Notes: generated by a model from the sequence alone, not told the origin. DNA of 64,000 bases from Neodontobutis hainanensis (GCA_024349245.1 JALDNG010000728.1:1-64000), one strand, 5' to 3'. Counted from the stretch's first letter, positions 47,641 through 60,389 are shown. Made by a program: numbers and translations.

Positions 47641-48339
47641 CCCTGAACCTTAACTTATCAACATGAAATTCATCAGTGGATACAAATGTCTTTTTTTACA
47701 TGTAGTTCAGTTAAATCTATATTCTGGGCTGTTTGGGAATTGTGCCATGCTTTTTGTGCCACTGTTTTCTTCTGGCTCAAGCACTAGCAATTGTGGTTAT
47801 AAATGGTTATTACTCATGGTTAAATTACTGGCATATATGGTATAATTACATAAACTTCCATATCATTTTAGGTGTGATATTAGGGAATAGAAAAGAGATG
47901 AGTTTATGTACTCCTTGGAGCAGTTAAATGTAAAATGGTCAATTGTAATAATAATTACAAGCCAGAAGTATAATGGCAGACAGCTCACATCCTTTTTCTG
48001 GTCAGTTTGAGCTCTGGGAAGCGCTATAGAGTCCCACTGGCAAAAAAGTTGTTTGTCCCTCGTGCAGTGGATTTTGGCTTATGTATTTATGACTGACTAT
48101 GTCTTTATGTTGTAAGTCTATTCTTGATTTGTTTTATGTATTGGTGAGCCAAAGGAAAATTTCCACTTTGATGGACAATAAAGGTCTATTCCATAATGCT
48201 TTGTTAAAATAATATTGGAATGTAGGTCACATACATTATATACTGTATGTCATTCATTATTTTGAATACACTTTTGAGACCAGAGTAAACATATCTGAAT
48301 CTTAGGATGATTTAGTAAAGCCATGCTGTTTGTGTGCAG

Positions 48340-48492
48340 ACATCCATGAGGAGGGGGGCCAGCGGCCGGTGATGGTGTACGTCCACGGCGGCTCTTACAC
48401 CGAAGGCACTGGGAACATGATGGATGGAAGTGTGCTGGCCAGCTACGGCAATGTCATTGTCATCACCCTCAACTATCGCTTAGGAGTCCTGG
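48340..48492 (+). CDS. nlgn4x: neuroligin (nlgn4-like), coding exon 2
   Basis: 153 bp (51 codons) between acceptor TGTGCAG at 48,339 and donor G|GTAAGAG at 48,493, phase 1 at both ends. With the split codon it encodes DIHEEGGQRPVMVYVHGGSY, then GTGNMMDGSVLASYGNVIV and LNYRLGVL. HGG (residues 169-171) corresponds to the oxyanion-hole loop of the cholinesterase fold. The DIH start after the splice is as in NLGN4. The splice frame matches coding exons 1 and 3 exactly. Confidence 0.92.
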
Positions 48493-51400
48493 GTAAGAGC
48501 ATGTCTCTACATTACTCCTGTCCTTTAGCTCAATTACTGGTGGTGCTGGCTGTTGTGTTGGACTTAAAGCACAGTGCCAAAGACTGTTGGAACTGCAGGA
48601 AATGTTACGGTTTGTCAAACATTCATGCTTGACCTTATTTTTTGACTAAATACATTACTGTAACCTCAAAAGTAAAAATCCAGTTATTGCAGTAACCGTT
48701 AGAATTTTTGACAGTGGCATGTGCTTGTTGCAGGTTTCTTTAATATTGTACAGCTGTAATTGGTTTAATGACAAAATGTGAATATTATGGTTTAGTTTGG
48801 TTTGCAAATTCAGGTCCATCAATCTTTTTTAACATTTCTAACACTAAATTACATTACATAGAACTGTGCATGTGGATAAGTGCACAACTTGAGTGGACAC
48901 AAATTTTGAAACAGATGCTGTTCTTTTCATCGACTGTACTCACTTTGTTCTACTAATTCAGCTGCATGATTAGGGTTGTGTGATTTAGTTGAAAATGCAA
49001 AAAGAACTTAGATTAACTGGATTTTTATTGACGATTACATATGATTTCAAACTGAACTGAGAAATGCTTTGTACTTTGTGGTGTTAAAGGAGGAGTATGT
49101 GACTATGGCTTGTGGTCTGTCAGTTCTTGCTTCATTTATAGTTAATCAAGGCAGTAATGAAAGTTCACTTTGAATCCCTGAACAAGTCTTCCACTGAGCT
49201 TGATACATTCTTTACAGTTTATCCAAAATGGAGCGGGTTTTATACAATGCAAAGTTTCCTTGATTGGTTGTATGTTTTTTTAAATTGTGTTTGTCCAGAG
49301 GTGTGTCCTTTTGTTGTTCTTCCTGGAATGGACGGGGCCCACACTAATTGTTGGTATAGAACAGAAAAAGAAAGTCTGGACAGGTTACTGCTGAGGTAGA
49401 CTTACATGGAAACTTATGCTTCTAACTTATGATTCAATGCTCAATGTGCGTAACGTCCGTACAATCTGCTTTAGGGCAAGAGAAGATCCAGATAGAAATG
49501 TATGCTGTTAATCTAGGGTCAGCTTGAATATAAACAAATGAATAAATAAATAAATAAATTTAACCAAAGAAAATATAATTATAAAAATTCAAAATAGAAT
49601 TGTTTAAAAAAAAATATAAACTACTTTTCTATGCTTTCACAAGTTAAGCTTACAATGGATTTTTTCAACATTGTTTCTGAGTCATGCTGACCCTGTTTTA
49701 GGCCAGCATGCTTGATCCGCTGTGGCCCAAATTCCTGTCCGCCCCCTATTTTTCTATTTTTTTTTTTTTACAGTTTTAGGTTTTTTTTACAGTTTTAGGT
49801 TTACAGTAAACATTTATTTTTTATTTTAATAATATTTTTTCTCTGTTTACAGTTGCAAGTTTAAATTTACATTTTTTTTTGTGGAACAACTGATTATACC
49901 ACAGACCCAAAGCAAGCATCAACCCTGGCTGGGGAAATTATAAAGTGATATCCTTGATTAGGGAGAAAATTCAGCAGAGATTCTGTGAGAGCCAAATCTG
50001 TAACAAAAAAGAGAATGAAAATGATTGTAGTACTAATTGTACAGTACAATATACATGTATTTATTTATTTTTTTATTCAGTAATCAATATTTTAAATGGA
50101 TTTATTGACACAAGAGCAAGAAAAATGCTAATATTGGATGAAAAGAAAAAATTTATTGGTATTGGTAATTTAGGTTTGTACACAGGTTTATATTGAATAA
50201 AATGAAGACTGCTCAGGAATCAATCAGATCCACTGATTATTAGCCTCTTTATCAACAGTAGACTTGATATCTGTGCCATTCATTTAGTCTATGCTGCTGA
50301 GTTGCTACAATCCTACAACATCTTACAAGTTACAATGGAACTAGGATTATAGCATCATATTTCCATTAAAAGAAGCACACTCGCAGATCAACCACACACT
50401 GGAGTTTTTCTAAACCAAACCTGCCAAGTGTTATCACACCCTCAGGTTTCTTGAATAATGCAGGAGCAAAGCAGGTTAAAACGTCTGTATCTCTGCTTTT
50501 GTCACCTTCCTCTTTGTTCTGCTGAAGCACAGTGGGAAACACAATATCACTGCAATATCATATTTAGAGATGAGCTAAAAGAAGATTAATGGATTCTAAT
50601 TAAAATGCACATGCATAATCAAGACAGCACTTTTAAATTGAACATCTCTGCGGTCTCTTTTCCTGTTACCTGATTATGAAAGGGAAAAGCAGTTATGTTT
50701 GGTGCTAAACGAGATATGTTTTTAATGTTTTAACACAGGACTTTATCTCTGAGATTACATGTGCTGCAGACTTGCCATCTGCACCGTTTAGTACTTAGAT
50801 GGGCCACAAAAAAACCATTAGCAGCCAGTTTGTATGGCTTTTGTTTTTTTGGAGCGCTCAGTGCGGCCGTCCCTTGTGGGAGTAAAACCCCCGAAGCTAA
50901 TTTTTTTTCCAAGCATCGACTCAAGTCTGATCTTTGTACCTCCGTGACTCACTGTGACTAATTTTAGACCAAAATGCGAGGCTTAAGGGCTGAATAAATA
51001 GCATATCTTGGAATCCTGTTATAATTATGAACACAGCCCTGGTCACATGGGAGATTAAAACTTACAGAGGAGAGGTATTTACCAAACTGAACACCATATC
51101 ATGTCTGTGGATCCATATAATTCCAATGACTCGGTGGAAGCACGCTCTCTCAGGATTTACCCAATATTTAATAATTAATTTTAAAAAGAAATTAATTAGA
51201 ATGTGCCAGCAGGTTACTGTCACAGAATATGTGCACACAGCCAGTTTCATAATGAGTTTTTGAAGCTAATCCTGCAATGGTCAGAGTGATTTAGCCTTTC
51301 TGCCATGAACGCATTAATCTGTCCTTTTATGGCTAAATATTTATTTTTTTTTAAGCTACATATTTTAATTTAACTTATAGAATTGGCTTGTTTAATTAAT

Positions 51401-51496
51401 TACTCACTTTTGTACTCTCTCTGTTTTATTATAAATATATTATAAATTAAATGACTGCGTCAGAAATTGCGTCTGAAATAAATTGACCATTTATTA
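48493..51496 (+). other. nlgn intron 2, left part
   Basis: Non-coding. T-rich runs at 49,750-49,890. No repeat family recognised. Part of the 14.6-kb intron that ends at 63,105. Confidence 0.6.
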
Positions 51497-51597
51497 GTGG
51501 TGGGCAACTAAGGCCTGGGAACCAATTGCAGCCCTTTGGGCAGTTTAATCTGGCCTGCCAAGCATTCACAAATTATTTATTTTAAATTAAACACTAT
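51497..51597. repeat. possible hAT-type element end
   Basis: GTGGTGGGCAACTAAGGCC, then AATTGCAGCCCTTTGGGC and TCTGGCCTGCC, resemble the ends of hAT-type elements widespread in vertebrates. No partner end is identified; the LINE begins directly after it. Confidence 0.35.
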
Positions 51598-51605
51598 ATA
51601 TACAT

Positions 51606-52365
51606 CTTCTACCACTTATCCGGCCGGGTCGCGGGGACAGCAGTATAAGCAGAGACGCACAGACTTCCCTCTCCCCAGACACTTCCTCCAGCTCTTCTGG
51701 GGGGATACTGAGGCGTTCCCAGGCCAGCCGAGAGACATAGTCCCTCCAGCATGTCCTGGGTCTTCCACCCGGGGTCTCCTCCCGGTGGGACATGCCCAGA
51801 ACAGCTCTCTAGGGAGGCGTCCGGGAGGCATCTGAAACAGATGCCTGAGCCACTTCAGCTGGCCCCTCTCGATGTGAAGGAGCAGTGGCTCTACTTTGAG
51901 CTCCTCCCGAGTGACCGAGCTCCTCACCCTATCTCTAAGGGAGCACCCCATCACTCTGCGGAGAAAGCTCATTTTGGCCGCTTGTATCTGGGCTTCACAC
52001 TCGACTGCAAACCGTCCCAGTGCACACTGAAGGTCCTGGCTTGATGGAGCCAAAAGGACAACATCATCTGCAAAAAGCAGAGACGAGATCCTGTGGTCCC
52101 CAAACCAGACTCCCTCCGTCCTCTGGCTGTGCCTAGAAATCCTGTCCATAAAAATAATGAACAGGACCGGCGAAAAAGGGCAGCTCTGCCGAAGTCAGGA
52201 ACAGGTCTGACTTACTGCTCCCAGAGCACCCCCCACAGGGCGCCACGAGGGACACAGTCGAATGCTTTCTCCAGATCTACAAAACACATGTAGACTGGTT
52301 TGGAAAACTTCCATAAATCCTCCAGCACCCTGGAGAGAGTATAGAGCTGGTCCAGTGTTCCACGA
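51606..52365 (-). pseudogene. RTE/Rex3-like LINE, copy 2, internally deleted
   Basis: The minus strand repeats the LINE at 11,051-12,283: SSLLFADDVVLLAPSSQDLQ (RT catalytic motif), then RRVMGCSLRDRVRSSVTREE, then a frame change before the C-terminal block RPRTCWRDYVSRLAWERL. About 300 bp between the RT motif and the IQAA block, and a smaller piece near 52,195, are missing relative to copy 1. The GATG tail is lost. Confidence 0.85.
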
Positions 52366-52370
52366 CAATG

Positions 52371-53407
52371 TATGTCACCTAAAGGATTATTAAGAACACC
52401 TGTTCAGTTTCTCATTAATGCAAGAATCTAATCAACCAATCACATGGCAGTTGCTTCAGTGCATTTAGGGGTGTGGTCCTGGTCAAGACAATCTCCTGAA
52501 CTCCAAACTGAATGTCAGAACGGGAAAGAAAGGTGAATTAAGCCATTTTGACTGTGGCATGGTTGTTGGTGCCAGACGTGCTGAGTATTTTACAATCTGC
52601 TCAGTTACTGGGATTTTCAGGCACAAACGTTTCTAGGGTTTACAAAGGATGGTGTGAAAAGGGAAAAACATCCAGTATGCGGCAGTCCTGTGGGCGAAAA
52701 TGCCTTGTTGATGCTAGAGGTCAGAGGAGAATGGGCCGACTGATTCAAGCTGATAGAAGAGCAACTTTGACTGAAATAACCACTCATAACAACCGAGGTA
52801 TGTAGCAAAGCATTTGTGAAGCCACAACACGCACAACCTTGAGGCGGATGGGCTACAACAGCAGAAGACCCCACCGGGTACCACTCATCTCCACTACAAA
52901 TAAGAAAAAGAGGCTACAATCTGCACAAGCTCACCAAAATTGGACAGTTGAAGACTGGAAAAATGTTGCCTGGTCTGATGAGTCTCGATTTCTGTTGAGA
53001 CATTCAGATGGTAGAGACAGAATCTGGCGTAAACAGAATGAGAACATGGATCCATCATACCTTGTTACCACTGTGCAGGCTGGTGGTGGTGGTGGTGGTG
53101 TGATGGTGTGGGGGATGTTTTCTTGGCACACTTTAGGCCCCTTAGTGCCAATTGGGCATCGTTCAAATGCCATGGCGTACCTGAGCATTGTTTCTAACCA
53201 TGTCCATCCCTTTATGACCACCATGTACCCATCCTCTGATGCTACTTCCAGCAGGATAATGCACCATGTCACAAAGCTCGAATCATTTCAAATTGGTTTC
53301 TTGAACATGACATTGAGGTTACTGAACTAAAATGGCCTCACTAGATCTCAACCCAATAGAGCATCTTTGGGATGTGGTGGAATGGGAGCTTCGTGCCCTG
53401 GATGTGT
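52371..53407 (+). mobile_element. Tc1-like transposon, 3'-truncated
   Basis: The left end starts TATGTCACCTAAAGGATTAT, the TIR form known for a teleost Tc1 group, directly after the LINE remnant. The transposase follows. The right end, with its TIR and last part of the transposase, is replaced by a (TA)n array at 53,412. Confidence 0.85.
52548..53407 (+). pseudogene. Tc1-like DD34E transposase, frameshifted
   Basis: N-terminal helix-turn-helix part at 52,548-52,805 (VSRVYKGWCEKGKTSSMRQS; CLVDARGQRRMGRLI), ended by a stop (ATG TAG). The catalytic part at 52,839-53,330 has the first Asp in VAWSDESRFLLRH and the linker GGGGGGVMVWGMFSWHTLGP. The second Asp (QQDNAPCH in the family) is present in another frame near 53,250, so a frameshift lies before it. 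SLDLNPIEHLWDVVE near 53,340-53,385 supplies the Glu. It ends at the TA array. At least one stop and two frame changes: inactive. Confidence 0.9.
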
Positions 53408-53408
53408 A

Positions 53409-53411
<3 letters not shown>

Positions 53412-53462
<51 letters not shown>
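53412..53462. repeat. (TA)n microsatellite
   Basis: About 50 bp of TA dinucleotides joined to the truncated Tc1 element. Confidence 0.95.
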
Positions 53463-53469
<7 letters not shown>

Positions 53470-53472
<3 letters not shown>

Positions 53473-56400
53473 AATAAAGATATAGTTTTTCTTTTCCTTC
53501 AATATTCTGCAGTGATCAATTGATTCCTCTACGACATGCTCTTAACGGTAACAATCTTTAAAAAAAAAGGTTTAAGCATCTGGACTCGTTTTTGGACGTA
53601 TTTGTCTCTTATTCCAAGAGACTTTATAAATTCTGAGATCAACTGGTAAGAGAGCTGAGCTTCTATCTCTAGAGGGAGGAGTTTCCCTTGAAACCAAACC
53701 TGATGGACCAGGCTGTTCTGGTCTCATAGTCGTTAGTCATGAAAGGGAGGTGTGACTCCTGATGTGGGAGTCGTTAAGGCTCAGGCGAGTCCTTAGTGAC
53801 ACTGCTCTATTCTGGTGCTGTGTATGTTGTTCTAAGGTGAGGCTCTTTTGTTTTAGGTTTAAGAACACTGTTGTAAATACTAGGCAACATGAATCTGAGA
53901 CCACCTCCTCTGTTCAAAGAGTGCTTTTACATTTTCACAAAAATTACTTCCTTCACACCTCCCTAAAACCATCTGGCCTCTCTGGCCAAAATTCGGACAT
54001 TGCGGTCCTCAAAGGAATGTCCTTTGTCTTTGAGGTGGAGGTGAACTGCAGACTCAGGTCCTGCAGGATTGGCTCTTCTGTGCTGATACATCCCTTTCAC
54101 TTTTTAGCGAGTTCAGTACAACCGTAACAGTCACAGCCGTTATTTATAATAATATTTAATAGGGTTTTGCCAAAACCGCAATAATTGAGTTGCAGATTAG
54201 CCTCTTGTTTTAGGTGGTGTTCTTACTCCATAAAAACAAAAACTTTTGAATCCAACTGACTTGTGTAAACTGTGAGGCCGGCATTTTCGTGTAACCAGCC
54301 CCTTTAATCTGGTGCTCTGTTTTTCTGTTGCATGTCTTATGTCTATTTTTTCTGAATTTAAACTCTAACATAGAGAGACCTTTCCTTTTTCCTTTTTTCA
54401 GGTGATAGCTGAACCTTTTTTTTATTTTGCCACAGATACAGAGGACCCCTTTCTCTGGTGATTATTAGATTCTAGAGCCTGCAGTCATTAACTGTTAAAA
54501 TTGATTTAGCAATATAACTATTTCTAACATTTTTGCTGTTTTTTTGGCTATAGCCATTACAAACATTTTTTTAAACCTGCCATGTTCTGGAGCAATGCAA
54601 ATAAACTCTAGTGCCACAGTACACTACATAATATACTGGGGATATATTAATAATAACGTAACAGAGCATGAGTTTTTGAACCTTCAAAATTCATTTATTT
54701 TCTTGTTGTTCTACTTGTTACATTACTAGTTGCCAGTATCTGTCTGGACCAACTTCATCAAAGTCATTGTTTTCACCTTTGCAATAATCACAGTTTAAGC
54801 AATAATGGAGCAGGAAATGTTCTCACAAAACACCTCCCCAGGTACTTCACAAAAGATTGCAGTTTTGTGAAGTGAGAATGTTGTCCTCGTGTAAAACAAT
54901 TGGCTTAACCACATATTCTAAATGTACTAAACACAAAAGTACTTAAAGTCAACACACTGAAGACAGCCTGAACTATTCTCTCTGTCCTGGTGTTAATGTT
55001 TGTGTTTTCATCAATGAACACAATTATATTTGAATAGGCTACGGGCCAGTGTTTGCATGTGTCATGCAAACACCCCCTTCATCTCTCTGAGCTGAGGGGA
55101 TCCATGTTAAGGCTGACTCTTTTAAAAACAGAATCATACTGCTGTTGTGTAAGGGGCCCTTCAGTTCCAGCCGGTGAAAGGCAGCTGTACAGTTCGAGGT
55201 CTTTGAGATAAAAACACTTCACATTCTGTCTTCACACTGTGTCTATCAATAATATACAGTCTGGTTAAGATAAGACTCTTCTCTCCTCTTTTATCACAGT
55301 CTCTTGCTCTGACACTACACTCCTTTCAGCCTTCCATTACTAAGCATTGATTTGAATAAAGCACTAATCTGCCTGAGGATGGTCTGAATGAGCCCTCAAA
55401 TTGAAGTGGCTGCTGATGTGTTGCATGAGCTCTGATCTTTAAAGTCTACATTTTTCATTTGTGTCTCGTCTTCACCAGAAACCATCCTCATCCTCATCAC
55501 TGTCCGTCTGTCATCCACTGCTCTGTCATTGTCACCATCAATGGATTTATAAGGTAAGAAACATTCATGTTCTTGTTGCTAAAAAACAAGGCACTTCATG
55601 TTCAACACAAAGCAGAACCTTTTTTTTCCTACACTGACAGCGGAAAGATATCGCATGCACAGTCAGGTGTAGAACGCACTATATTACACAATATGATTCT
55701 GACTACAAAAGGAAACAACTTAACTTATTGTAATGGCTGTTCTGTAGATCTGTCAGTGTTGTCTGTTTGTCCTCCATTATCCTCCACTGCATCATGTCCT
55801 CTTTTTTCACCTTTATTGAAAATATCACAACTATTTTTCAGTTTGAATAAACTATTTGCACTCAGCTGCAGTGACTTTTTTGCAACTGAATGCTGCGACA
55901 AAGATGACACCATTCAAGATAACTGCTAATTAATATGCCACCAACTGGACAGGAGTAGGAATTACAATAGATCACCCTCAGAATAATTCAGCAAAATGAC
56001 AGATGGCATTCAGATTTTTCCGTCCCTGCTAAAAAAGAACATCATTGGCGGAAAATATTTGGTTAATGTGACCTCTGGTTCAGACATAACATCGCTACCT
56101 TGCAATTCAGTTCAGTGTGTTTTAGAATGTCACCACACAAAGGAACAACACTTGCAGAATATCAGTGCATTAACATTTTGTTGCACTGATCACAGGAAAA
56201 GGAGAACATAAAGTTTACAGTATTTAGATCTGAAGTTGAAGTTTTAACTGTAGGTTCATACTGTTGATGGCACCTTCATTTTCAGAAAATCTCTTTAAAA
56301 TCTGAAAAGGCAAGACCATGTTTGATTTATGTGCCACACAAGGATGGAAGAGCATCAAGACCTCATTACATAGGCCCGGTTGCTCCAACAAGATGTCATT

Positions 56401-56735
56401 TAAACTTAGTACTAGCACGCTTTACTTTTACACTGGGGTTATTTTGTTTATGTAATAGAGCAGCAGTGGAACTGCAGTTGTGTTTTGCCGATTTGGTCCC
56501 TGATACTAATTTTTAAGTTTAAATGTATGATTGACACTAATGAGACATTCAGTAGCATTATAAAACCATAACATACACACTATATCACTCTTTAAAGGGC
56601 AGCTGTTTAAAAGTTAAACCTCCTCCAAGGTCACAGTTTAAAATGTGGTTTAAAATTTTGGTGCAACAAGATAAAATTTTATCTTGTCTTTAAAAAAAAA
56701 ATTGTAAGTAATGTAAGCTATGCGTAACAGTTACT
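53470..56735. other. nlgn intron 2, middle part
   Basis: Non-coding, AT-rich. No family-related ORF and no classifiable repeat seen. Confidence 0.5.
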
Positions 56736-56868
56736 GACACCAGTGGCCGTTAGATGAACTGCAGTTAGTGTCCCGCTCGCTCTCGATGGTGCGCGCTCGT
56801 ACGGGCACGACCAGGTAACTGGAGCAACTTCTACAGCTGTTCACAGGACTTTGACATTTACAGAGAAG
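56736..56868 (+). ncRNA. candidate untranslated exon 1 of an intronic transcription unit
   Basis: A CpG-rich patch (CGCTCGCTCTCG, GCGCGCTCGTACGGG) ends in a good donor (GAGAAG|GTAAGAAAAG at 56,869). A matching acceptor and a polyadenylation signal follow downstream. It is not part of the neuroligin coding sequence. It may be a transposon-derived promoter/exon or a real non-coding gene; only splice-signal logic supports it. Confidence 0.35.
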
Positions 56869-57180
56869 GTAAGAAAAGTTACACTTCTGCAAGTTTTTTG
56901 TTTGACAGACTTTATTAAGAGTAAACTATATTTGACTCTCGAGTGCTGAGACACACTAAAGAGAACTCCTGAGACATGGGAGAGAAGAGGGCAACTAATG
57001 TTTGACAATATCATGTTTTGTAAAGCGCTGTTCAAAATAGTATAGCAGTTAGAGCTAACTCTGTATGATAAATAATTGACTGCATGTAACGTTTGTCTAA
57101 AATAGCTAATGTTAGCTGAGCAGCTACATCAACAACTCATGTAGCTTTCACCGAGGCCCAGAGTCTCAGCAGGATAACGG

Positions 57181-57395
57181 CTAAAGTTACATTTATTCAT
57201 TTAGCTGACGCTTTTATCCAAGGCGACTTACATTTTTCTACAGTAATTACCAGTGTTACAGCCACTGGAGGCAAGGTGGTTTAAGTGTCTTGCCCAAGGA
57301 CACAACAACAGTATGAACTGTGGGGAGAGCGGGAATCGAACCCACTACCTTCCGGTTGAAGGACAACCACTCTATCACTGAGCTACTGCCGCCGC
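57181..57395 (-). repeat. tRNA-derived SINE
   Basis: The minus strand starts near 57,395 with the A box TAGCTCAGTGATAGAGTGG and the B box GGGTTCGATTCCCG. It continues with GTGTCCTTGGGCAAGACACT and ends with a GGATAAAAGCGTCAGCTAAA tail, all well known from teleost SINEs. RNA polymerase III would transcribe it. It is not a tRNA gene: the head does not fold into a complete tRNA and is followed by a SINE body. Confidence 0.9.
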
Positions 57396-57671
57396 TGAGT
57401 TAGTGAACTTACATCAGACATGAAACTGTACATGAAACTATTACTGTTATTTTGTCAAGTCTTACACAAATGTTGGAACACTTTTTATCTGGTCAACTAA
57501 TGTCTAAACAGTTGCACTCCTCCTAAACCTCACATCAGTGACAAGCCCCACAGTAAAACTCTGAGTAAAATGTATGTAGAGCAAAGAATATGACCATGAC
57601 ATAAACCATAACTGTACTAAATTAGTTTTGCATTAGGTTGAGACAACATAAACATTCTCGACTTACTCCGG

Positions 57672-57735
57672 TCTTTCTGTGATGTCTTTCTGTGATGTCT
57701 TTCTGTGATGTCTTTCTGTGATGTCTTTCTGCATG
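57672..57735. repeat. 13-bp tandem repeat
   Basis: Four to five units of GATGTCTTTCTGT, nearly perfect. It adjoins the R2 copy, whose own ...CTTTCTGCATGTGCTC segment may have seeded the array. Confidence 0.9.
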
Positions 57736-57980
57736 TGCTCTGCGTGTGACCGTGGGTTCTCTCCGGGTACTCCAGCTCCCTCCCACCGTCCAAACACATG
57801 GATGTACAGGTTAATCGGCAACTCTAAAGTGTCCCTAGTGAATGAATGTGAGAGTGAATGGTTGTCAGTCAATGTCTGTCTCTATATGTTAGCCCTGCGA
57901 CTAACTGGCCACTGTCCAGGCTGTACCCTGCCTCAGGCCCAAAGCTTCTGGGATAGGCTCCAGTCACCTAATAACTGAAT
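57718..57980 (+). repeat. teleost interspersed repeat R2, long copy
   Basis: Reverse complement of 33,655-33,945 over most of its length: GGGTTCTCTCCGGGTACTCC, CCAAACACATGGATGTACAG, TGAATGTGAGAGTGAATGGT and TGGGATAGGCTCCAGTCACC. Confidence 0.8.
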
Positions 57981-58062
57981 GAACAGTTGTTAGTGTCAGA
58001 ATACCTCCAACATAAAGTTTAGTTTAAAATGATGTATGTAATTTTTATTGTTTTCTTCTCAG

Positions 58063-58445
58063 GACTTCAGCTCAGGAGAGTATCAAGCTCCTGTGAAGGA
58101 GAGCTCTGACAGTGACTGAAGAAGGAGAGCAGTGAGGAGGACAGACTGAGGGGGGCTCAGCTGCTGCAGGACAACAGAGGTCATATATCTACAGAGATGA
58201 TCACACACCTAAATAATCCTCTGTAATCTAATCAGTGCTTGTGGTTCCATTTTCAGGCAAAGTTACAGCTGCGGGTTACAGGAGGATGAAGTTCTCCAGA
58301 TGGTTGGGACAAATCAAGAAGACAAATGCTGCCAACAGGGTCTCAGCCCACCACATGGTGTTTTTTTATTGAGCGGTTAAACAGATATATAATTATAAAT
58401 TCTTTCAATCACATATTTTTAATAAAGAAAAGTTGCATTAAACCA
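58063..58445 (+). ncRNA. candidate exons 2-3 and poly(A) of the intronic transcription unit
   Basis: 58,062 ends a strong acceptor (TTTTCTTCTCAG). A possible donor at 58,180 and a second acceptor (TTCCATTTTCAG at 58,256) would give exons 58,063-58,179 and 58,257-~58,445; reading straight through is also possible. AATAAA lies at 58,421-58,426. The last exon has a 28-codon frame starting MKFSRWLGQIKKTNAANRV, too short to assign. No family is recognised. Confidence 0.35.
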
Positions 58446-58449
58446 CAGT

Positions 58450-60380
58450 CTCGTTTTGATGCTGCCCCTGGTTAATGTGGTCGAGTTATGTCCTATAAAG
58501 AGAGAGAGACTGAAAGCAAGAGAAAGAATATTATTGGTGTCATTTTGACACAGACATTACACAGATCATACAGATAGTGTTTGAGAGGTAACACACATGT
58601 CTACAGCAGTGTAGATAAGTGCACCTAGATATTCTGACTTTTCCACTGCTGCATGGGACTTAAACATAATGTTTCCTGTGAGAGTGACTGACACACCTGT
58701 CCTCTGTGGAGTTGAGTCTGTGCCAGGTCAGCTGTAGGTGGGAGCACAACTCCAGGAGATGACCAAGGGCCCTAGGGTCCTGTCCTCTTGACTTTAGACG
58801 ATTCCCCAAAATTCTGCTCTGCAGCCGAGGGATGTAGCTGTAGTAGTATTATTATGTTGTTGTTTCACTGTGTTGGTAATGTTGCATAAATATTCCTTAT
58901 TCACACATTCAGCTCTGGAATATTCTAACAAAACAAACTTCAGTGAGTAAAATAGTGTTTTATATTCTCACCAAAAGACAAGACACAAAGTCTTGATTCA
59001 AAGTCAAAATTCTTCAGACACATCTGTTGAGTCCAGTCTGTGACAGGGCCTTGTGCTGCAGAACCTGATGCTATGACCTCTTTGTCAGAGCTTCATCCAG
59101 AGGAGCATGCTGACATCTGCAGAGGTCACACTCGTGCTCGGTGCTGACCTGGTGCAGTACACCTCACCACCAGACCCTGAAATATACTGAATTTAGTCTA
59201 AGTGCTATTGTATATCGTACTTTGGATCACAACTGAGAGACAAACGGATGTGATGTTAGTTAGTATAAATAGACCAGTAAATTAACATAACGTGAAAATA
59301 ACGAGACAACCAAAGCCAGACATGTGAGAGTTAGCGTTAGATGGGCTGTAATAACAATTACATCCTATATTACATCCTGGCTACAATTATAAAGTTGTCA
59401 TGGCTCGTGTTATCTCTAGGGAAGGTTATTGAACAAATGAGCCAACAGAAGTCAGGAAGAAAAGAGTCCCTGGCAAAGTGTAATCCCAAAATGTCATAGA
59501 GTTAGCATTAGCTGCTTTGTAAAGATATTTGATAAAAAAAAAAAAAAAAAAAGAAGCCAAGACAGCAACTGTACCAGACTCATTTGCCTCTGAAGTCAGG
59601 GTCATAATTCACAACACAGTAACTTATTTTTAGTCATTGTTCCTGTTAGCTGCTTAGCATCTACGTTTTACAAGCACACTATTGTTATTTATTATTAGAC
59701 AACTAAAAAGAAAACACCATAATATATTATCTATGGTCTGTAATGATGTCTTTACCTTTTTTCAATGAAAAAAAAGCAAGCTCAGTGTCTGTTTTTATCC
59801 CTGTAGTAGACCACAGTTCTCTCCACTCTACCTATGTTCACTCCTCCCCCCACGTCAGTCGGTCACACTCCTGTTTTCCTCTGCGGGCCTCGCTCGATAA
59901 AGCATGGTTTTTTGGGGGAGTCAGTGTACTCTATGGATGTCAGAGCTGTACACAGTCACATCTGGGTTGATTTTCCGGCAAAAACGGCCCAAATTCTGCA
60001 CAATGAAATGAGCCTACAGTCTCAGAGACAACGGTTTAGACCAGTGAAGGTCTCATTATGGTTGGCTCATATTTGGGCAAATAAAAATGTTATTTTATCT
60101 AAGAAAGATACATATAATCCCTTCAAACCATGATTTAAACCGGTTTAAAATTTAAACATTGTTGGTACAATTGGCCACATGACATAAGTGAATGTTTATT
60201 CATTCATCCTCAGTATCTGCCACTACTCCAGCCCTAGCTGACCAATTTTAACAGCCTCTGTGTCATATTTATCCAAAGCCCGGATTTTAACCCAGGCTGC
60301 TTTGGATGATCTGGCTATACCAGTACAGCCACCGAGATGCTCTAGTTTCTTTTAGTGTCATTTTGTTCTGTATTTAGCTT
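58450..60380. other. nlgn intron 2, unassigned
   Basis: Non-coding. An 18-base A run near 59,536. Possible transposon remnants, but none can be classified by eye. Confidence 0.4.
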
Positions 60381-60389
60381 AGTCTCAGC

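Larger units (their letters stand above)
44810..48339 (+). other. nlgn intron between coding exons 1 and 2
   Basis: GT-AG intron of 3,530 bp, phase 1. In the neuroligin family this position is where alternative splice site A inserts lie. No clear alternative exon is seen by eye. It contains R2 repeats at 45,405-45,600 and 47,490-47,640 and a T run at 46,326. Confidence 0.85.

Noticed and set aside
57330..57395. tRNA gene on the - strand
   Set aside because: A and B boxes are present, but the rest is a SINE body and tail and the full cloverleaf is not formed.
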